36,917 nucleotides of DNA from Hassallia byssoidea VB512170 (GTDB lineage Bacteria; Cyanobacteriota; Cyanobacteriia; Cyanobacteriales; Nostocaceae), in the NCBI RefSeq assembly GCF_000817785.2, contig NZ_JTCM02000064.1:1-36917 (forward strand). The letters are read 5' to 3'. The notes beneath the pieces are model-generated. The model had not been told where the DNA came from and did no database searches. It worked only from the letters and a program-made list of their open reading frames with translations. Positions 33,211-36,917 of the stretch are shown in pieces (within the stretch, counting starts at the first letter, position 1; every line of letters starts with the position of its first letter). The position numbers were made by a program, and so were the translations under genes.

Positions 33211-33409
33211 CTAAGGATTTGACACGATTAGCATCAATGTCTTGATTGGCTTGCTGAATTAATTTATCCAACCGACCAGATTTAGCATCTGCTTCAATTT
33301 GCTTATCCCAAGCTTCTTCTAAATACTCCTGTAACCAATTTGACAGTTGGCGCACTTCAATTTCAGACAAGTGTCTGATGGCAGTTTGAATTTCTGGAAG
33401 TGAATTCAT
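33188..33409 (-). CDS. Antitoxin of the ParE-type pair
   Basis: A 73-aa highly charged helical protein (MNSLPEIQTAIRHLSEIEVR, later DKQIEADAKSGRLDKLIQQA, then DEIIHNS). It is of the small antitoxin type that precedes ParE/RelE-like toxins in cyanobacteria. The gene is intact and overlaps the toxin start by 23 bases. No DNA-binding motif is obvious, and binding may be by the N-terminal helices. Confidence 0.75.
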   Translation of the reverse strand: MNSLPEIQTAIRHLSEIEVRQLSNWLQEYLEEAWDKQIEADAKSGRLDKLIQQANQDIDANRVKSLDEIIHNS

Positions 33410-33494
33410 TGAGTAATTTTTGGATAAACCTAGAATATCTTGCTTTCAGGAGGAGTGGTTATGAAATTAATTAGTGCGATCGCTCCTGATTATG

Positions 33495-34289
33495 CTATTG
33501 AGATGCACTTGGCTCTTTAATGGCTGGTGAAGCTTGCAAGACGCGTCCATCTAACTTGGTGGCTACATCCTTCACAGATACAGAAGGTTTATTTCCAGTC
33601 AAATATATAACCGCTGTCATTGCACCGACGCTGCTGCGGCGAAAGCTGACGACATCAAAATTTACAGGCATTTCTTGAACAGTTGCATCTAAGGAAAAAC
33701 CCGAAGATGACTGTGCCAAATTATTCAATTCCGGAAGCGACTTGTACTTTAACACTTTCACTTCTTGACTTGATGGTAGTTTCTGCGCCAGTTTTTTTAT
33801 CTGTTGCTCAAACTCTGGTTGCCGCGCTTTTTGGAGGGCAGCATCGAATTGACCTTGTTGAGCTTGATTTGATAGCATACCCGTAAAGCCGATGACAACT
33901 TCCATCTTTTGCGGTTCTACAAAGGCAAAGAAGTTATTGAGCGGAAAATTATCTTTGATCAGTAACTGCTTGAAAGGTTCTATTTTAGAAGCAATTTCCG
34001 CCTTTATACTCGGTGGAAGTTCTTGAAACCCTGATGGCAAGTCTTCTAACGTTAGTGCTGTCGCTTTTACTGCGGGTTGTTCTAAGGTGGGTTGCTTAAT
34101 TTCGGTGGGCAAAGGAGCCGCTTGCGACACAGAGCCTGCCAAAATAGTACTGGTCAAAATAGATAACACAAAAGCGAGTTGCTGTTTCACTCTTGAAAAA
34201 TTCCTTTTTTGTGAGGGAGTGCCTTTAATTAAGATAGACGAACATTTTCGCGTCTGAAGCCGCATTGATGAAAAAGAAATACCAAACAC
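33495..34289 (-). CDS. Secreted or periplasmic protein of unknown function
   Basis: A 264-aa frame that I do not recognise. A signal peptide is clear at KQQLAFVLSILTSTILAGSV followed by SQAA, but it starts at residue 35 of the longest frame. GTG at 34190 would give a normal 231-aa precursor with the signal at its N-terminus, so that start is likely better; ATG 34289 and 34265 are alternatives. The mature part has an alpha/beta pattern with EVVIGFTGMLSNQAQQGQFD, KVLKYKSLPELNNLA and SSVGAMTAVIYLTGNKP. It is divergent from the GH57 gene across 87 bp. Confidence 0.7.
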   Translation of the reverse strand: MFGISFSSMRLQTRKCSSILIKGTPSQKRNFSRVKQQLAFVLSILTSTILAGSVSQAAPLPTEIKQPTLEQPAVKATALTLEDLPSGFQELPPSIKAEIASKIEPFKQLLIKDNFPLNNFFAFVEPQKMEVVIGFTGMLSNQAQQGQFDAALQKARQPEFEQQIKKLAQKLPSSQEVKVLKYKSLPELNNLAQSSSGFSLDATVQEMPVNFDVVSFRRSSVGAMTAVIYLTGNKPSVSVKDVATKLDGRVLQASPAIKEPSASQ

Positions 34290-34376
34290 TGCTACGCTCC
34301 TGATAAAGTCTTAAAATATTGTTAAATTCTGCCTAACCCTCCACCTTCAACTTACACGTACCACATCGGAATTACT

Positions 34377-35966
34377 ATGGCTATCGGCTACGTTGCGCTT
34401 GTACTTCATGCACACCTGCCCTTCGTTCGTCACCCTGAAAGTGACTATGTGCTGGAGGAAGAATGGCTTTATGAAGCCATTACGGAAACATACATCCCTT
34501 TACTGAAAGTATTTGAAGGATTAAAGCGAGACGGCATCGACTTCAAAATTACTATGAGCATGACACCGCCTTTGGTGTCAATGCTGCGCGATCCGCTGCT
34601 GCAAGAACGCTATGACGCACATTTAACTCAACTAGAAGAACTCATAGAACTCGAAGCAGAGCATAATGCCAACAACGGGCATATGCGCTATTTAGCCGAG
34701 CATTACGCTACCGAATTCAACGAAGCGCGTCAGATATGGGAACGCTACAATGGCGACTTGGTAACAGCTTTTAAGCAGTTCCAAGACTCTAACAACCTGG
34801 AAATTATAACATGCGGCGCGACTCACGGCTATTTGCCGCTGATGAAAATGTATCCGGAGGCTGTGTGGGCGCAAATTCAGGTAGCTTGCGAACACTACGA
34901 GCAAACCTTTGGACGCCGACCCAGAGGCATTTGGTTGCCGGAATGCGCTTATTATGAAGGTTTGGAGCGGATGCTGGCTGATGCGGGTTTGCGCTACTTC
35001 CTCACCGATGGACATGGCATTCTTTACGCTCGTCCGCGTCCCCGCTTTGGTAGCTATGCGCCAATTTTTACCGAAACTGGTGTAGCTGTCTTTGGACGCG
35101 ATCATGAATCTTCGCAGCAGGTATGGTCATCTGAGGTCGGCTATCCTGGTGCGGCTGAATACCGCGAATTTTACAAAGATTTGGGCTGGGAAGCTGAATA
35201 TGACTATATTAAGCCTTACATCATGCCCAACGGTCAGCGTAAAAACACGGGCATTAAGTATCATAAAATTACCGGACGCGGGTTAGGATTGTCAGATAAA
35301 GCGCTTTACGATCCATACTGGGCGCGGGAAAAGGCAGCAGAACACGCTGCAAACTTTATGTATAATCGCGAACGGCAAGCTGAACATCTTCATGGTATAA
35401 TGCAGCGTCCGCCGATTATCGTTTCGCCCTACGATGCTGAGTTATTTGGTCATTGGTGGTATGAAGGACCTTGGTTTATTGATTATCTGTTCCGCAAGTC
35501 ATGGTATGACCAAAAAACCTATCAGATGACGCATTTGGCAGATTATTTAAAGGCAGAACCGAATCAACAAGTTTGTCGTCCTTCGCAGTCGAGTTGGGGT
35601 TACAAAGGATTTCACGAGTATTGGTTGAACGAAACGAATGCGTGGATTTACCCACATTTGCACAAAGCAACTGAGCGGATGATTGAGTTAGGACGATTGG
35701 AACCGGCTGATGAGTTGCAGTGGAAAGCACTCAACCAAGCAGCACGGGAATTGTTGTTAGCGCAATCTTCCGACTGGGCATTTATTATGCGGACGGGAAC
35801 GATGGTACCTTATGCAGTGAGAAGGACGCGATCGCACTTGATGCGCTTTAATAAGCTGTACGAAGAAATCAAAATCGGCAAAGTTGACAGCGGTTGGTTA
35901 GAAAAAGTCGAGATGATGGACAACATCTTCCCAGAAATTAACTATCGCGTCTATCGCCCGTTATAG
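34377..35966 (+). CDS. GH57 glycogen branching enzyme
   Basis: A 529-aa glycoside hydrolase family 57 protein of the branching-enzyme type, transferring alpha-1,4 chains to make alpha-1,6 branches in glycogen. It has the GH57 start YVALVLHAHLPFVRHPE, the nucleophile Glu189 in GIWLPECAYYEG and the acid/base Asp353 in SPYDAELFGHWWYEGP, matching the positions in characterised GH57 branching enzymes. The DUF1957 C-terminal helical domain follows (SSDWAFIMRTGTMVPYAVRR). The length is typical and no signal is seen, so it is cytosolic. A GGTGGGC-AAT-GCCCACC hairpin at 35986-36002 follows the stop. Confidence 0.93.
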   Translation: MAIGYVALVLHAHLPFVRHPESDYVLEEEWLYEAITETYIPLLKVFEGLKRDGIDFKITMSMTPPLVSMLRDPLLQERYDAHLTQLEELIELEAEHNANNGHMRYLAEHYATEFNEARQIWERYNGDLVTAFKQFQDSNNLEIITCGATHGYLPLMKMYPEAVWAQIQVACEHYEQTFGRRPRGIWLPECAYYEGLERMLADAGLRYFLTDGHGILYARPRPRFGSYAPIFTETGVAVFGRDHESSQQVWSSEVGYPGAAEYREFYKDLGWEAEYDYIKPYIMPNGQRKNTGIKYHKITGRGLGLSDKALYDPYWAREKAAEHAANFMYNRERQAEHLHGIMQRPPIIVSPYDAELFGHWWYEGPWFIDYLFRKSWYDQKTYQMTHLADYLKAEPNQQVCRPSQSSWGYKGFHEYWLNETNAWIYPHLHKATERMIELGRLEPADELQWKALNQAARELLLAQSSDWAFIMRTGTMVPYAVRRTRSHLMRFNKLYEEIKIGKVDSGWLEKVEMMDNIFPEINYRVYRPL

Positions 35967-35985
35967 TAGTCTGACACACTCTTCG

Positions 35986-36002
35986 GGTGGGCAATGCCCA
36001 CC
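35986..36002. terminator. Hairpin after the GH57 gene
   Basis: GGTGGGC-AAT-GCCCACC, a 7-bp GC-rich stem 19 bases after the stop. No T-run follows, so it is a weak terminator candidate or a dispersed repeat. The genes on both sides converge here. Confidence 0.45.
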
Positions 36003-36040
36003 TGAAAGTGAAAAGAACGCGATCGCGTAGCGTGTCACTT

Positions 36041-36823
36041 TTATCGATGTGCTCGTAACCAGCGCAGCAAATCATCAATTTCTGTAAAATCTAATAAAGC
36101 TTCGCCGAGTGATTCTAACTGCTCCCGTGAAAGAGCCTGTACTTCCTTTGTAACCTCTTCGGGTAACTCTCCTACTCGTCTTTGTAGTAACCGGAGAACG
36201 AGTTCTTGCTGTCCACGTTTGTAGCCAATGCGCTCGCCTGTAGTAATATAGCTCATAGTACGCTCCTGCTCAAACTCCTGAAAATCTTGCCAAAACTCCG
36301 CTTCTAATGCTTCTGGTAAAATCATAACCCAATCTATGAAGCGGTAAAGGTTACGAATATCTTTTTCTTGCAAACCTAGTTCATACAATCGGCGAATTAA
36401 GCTAAACTTCCAGGTTTTACGTTCTTCATTTTTTTGAGTCGTTTGTTGTGTCTTCAAATGTACCATTACCACTGTTGCAAATGGATTGTCGCTAGCTTCT
36501 AGTTCCGTCCATCGATTTTGATAATCCAACAGCTTGACGGTTCCAAATTTAAAATTCAAACTCGTATCTGGATAATTAAAACTGTATTGATTTGGTCGCC
36601 ATTTCGGGCTTGTATCGCATAAAATTGCTAAACTAATGGCAGGTTTGGCGAAACGGTCAAAAATTCTCAGGTTGTAGGAAAACATCCTTTCTGCAAAGGT
36701 ATCTTCTGATTTTGCTTGAATTTCTACGTGTATTAACAGCCAAATCTCTTGTCCTTGAAGAAGCCAAACTTTGACTAATTTATCTGCATATCTTCTTCCA
36801 AGTTCTGCATTGCGGACTATTTG
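36041..36823 (-). CDS. Rpn family nuclease-like protein, 3' exon (partial)
   Basis: The protein belongs to the Rpn/PDDEXK_2 family of recombination-promoting nuclease-like proteins with a C-terminal DUF4351-type helix block (ELVLRLLQRRVGELPEEVTK and so on). Visible motifs: IVRNAELGRRYADKLVKVW, EIWLLIHVEIQAKSEDTFAE (the ExQ of the nuclease core), YNLRIFDRFAKPAISLAILC and WKFSLIRRLYELGLQEKDIR. The family's N-terminal 50-60 residues are missing. The frame opens upstream to 36865, but those 14 residues come from a group II intron. The true 3' exon begins near 36823 (QIVRNAEL), and splicing would join it to a 5' exon outside the window. Confidence 0.85.
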   Translation of the reverse strand, partial: QIVRNAELGRRYADKLVKVWLLQGQEIWLLIHVEIQAKSEDTFAERMFSYNLRIFDRFAKPAISLAILCDTSPKWRPNQYSFNYPDTSLNFKFGTVKLLDYQNRWTELEASDNPFATVVMVHLKTQQTTQKNEERKTWKFSLIRRLYELGLQEKDIRNLYRFIDWVMILPEALEAEFWQDFQEFEQERTMSYITTGERIGYKRGQQELVLRLLQRRVGELPEEVTKEVQALSREQLESLGEALLDFTEIDDLLRWLRAHR

Positions 36824-36917
36824 ATTAAAGTCAACGACTCCCTCACGAGAGCCGTTGCTCTCCAAAACCGTGCTTAACAGTTTCCCGTTACACGGCTCCT
36901 CAGTGAAGAGGTGCTTA
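36824..36917 (-). mobile_element. 3' end of a group II intron (domains V and VI)
   Basis: On the minus strand, 36898-36865 is a 34-nt domain V: GAGCCGTGT, inner stem closed by a GAAA loop, then GCACGGTTT, with the AGC triad. Next comes domain VI: GAG-CAACG-CTCTC, loop GTGA, GGGAG-CGTTG, a bulged A at 36831 (the branch point) and CTT. The 3' splice site is 7 bases later, after CTTTAAT, at 36824/36823. The rest of the intron, with any reverse transcriptase, lies outside the window. Confidence 0.8.

Overview
The window comes from a filamentous, Nostocales-type cyanobacterium. It is full of the HIP1 octamer GCGATCGC and of heptameric tandem repeats (GGGGAAT, TTGATAG, GGGCATT types). It also carries families found mainly in cyanobacteria: a DUF3038/DUF4335 pair, a DUF2997-Ycf35-ferredoxin operon, and many Uma2-type genes.

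Layout. (1) 1-5.9 kb: a 21-bp tandem repeat, mutS2 with an inserted repeat-encoded segment, then the DUF3038 and DUF4335 genes. (2) 5.9-7.0 kb, minus strand: DUF2997, ycf35 and a [4Fe-4S] ferredoxin as a compact operon. (3) 7.5-10.3 kb, accessory: a MazEF-type pair, a Uma2 gene, a small membrane protein and a DUF433/DUF5615 pair whose toxin is frameshifted. (4) 10.3-13.6 kb: an AraC regulator with a DUF3291 gene, a saccharopine-dehydrogenase-like oxidoreductase and an unrecognised 185-aa protein. (5) 13.8-18.5 kb, minus strand: the type IV pilus motor genes pilB, pilT and pilC. (6) 19.0-25.1 kb, plus strand: grpE, dnaK, dnaJ, a TusA-like gene and rsgA. dnaJ-tusA-rsgA overlap by single bases, and a nested stem-loop lies between grpE and dnaK. 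(7) 25.2-33.4 kb, accessory and decaying: a Uma2 pseudogene, an intact TnpB with its right-end RNA, another Uma2 gene, a large TPR-CHAT protease-like gene preceded by a RelE-like domain and a Phd-like antitoxin, and a ParE-type pair whose toxin has a nonsense codon. (8) 33.5-36.9 kb: a secreted protein, a GH57 branching enzyme, and an Rpn-family gene whose 5' part is cut by the 3' end of a group II intron at the window edge.

Themes. Housekeeping genes are intact, while accessory genes show premature stops, a frameshift and insertions. Among the four toxin-antitoxin-like loci the antitoxins are all open, and three of the four toxins are damaged. Dispersed repeats have entered reading frames without breaking them. 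A 46-bp block is identical in mutS2 and rsgA and is read in the same frame in both, and a double hairpin lies inside the CHAT gene. The most unusual candidate system is the Phd-like antitoxin followed by a RelE-like domain fused to TPR repeats and a CHAT domain with an intact His/Cys pair. Two in-frame TAA codons interrupt that frame.
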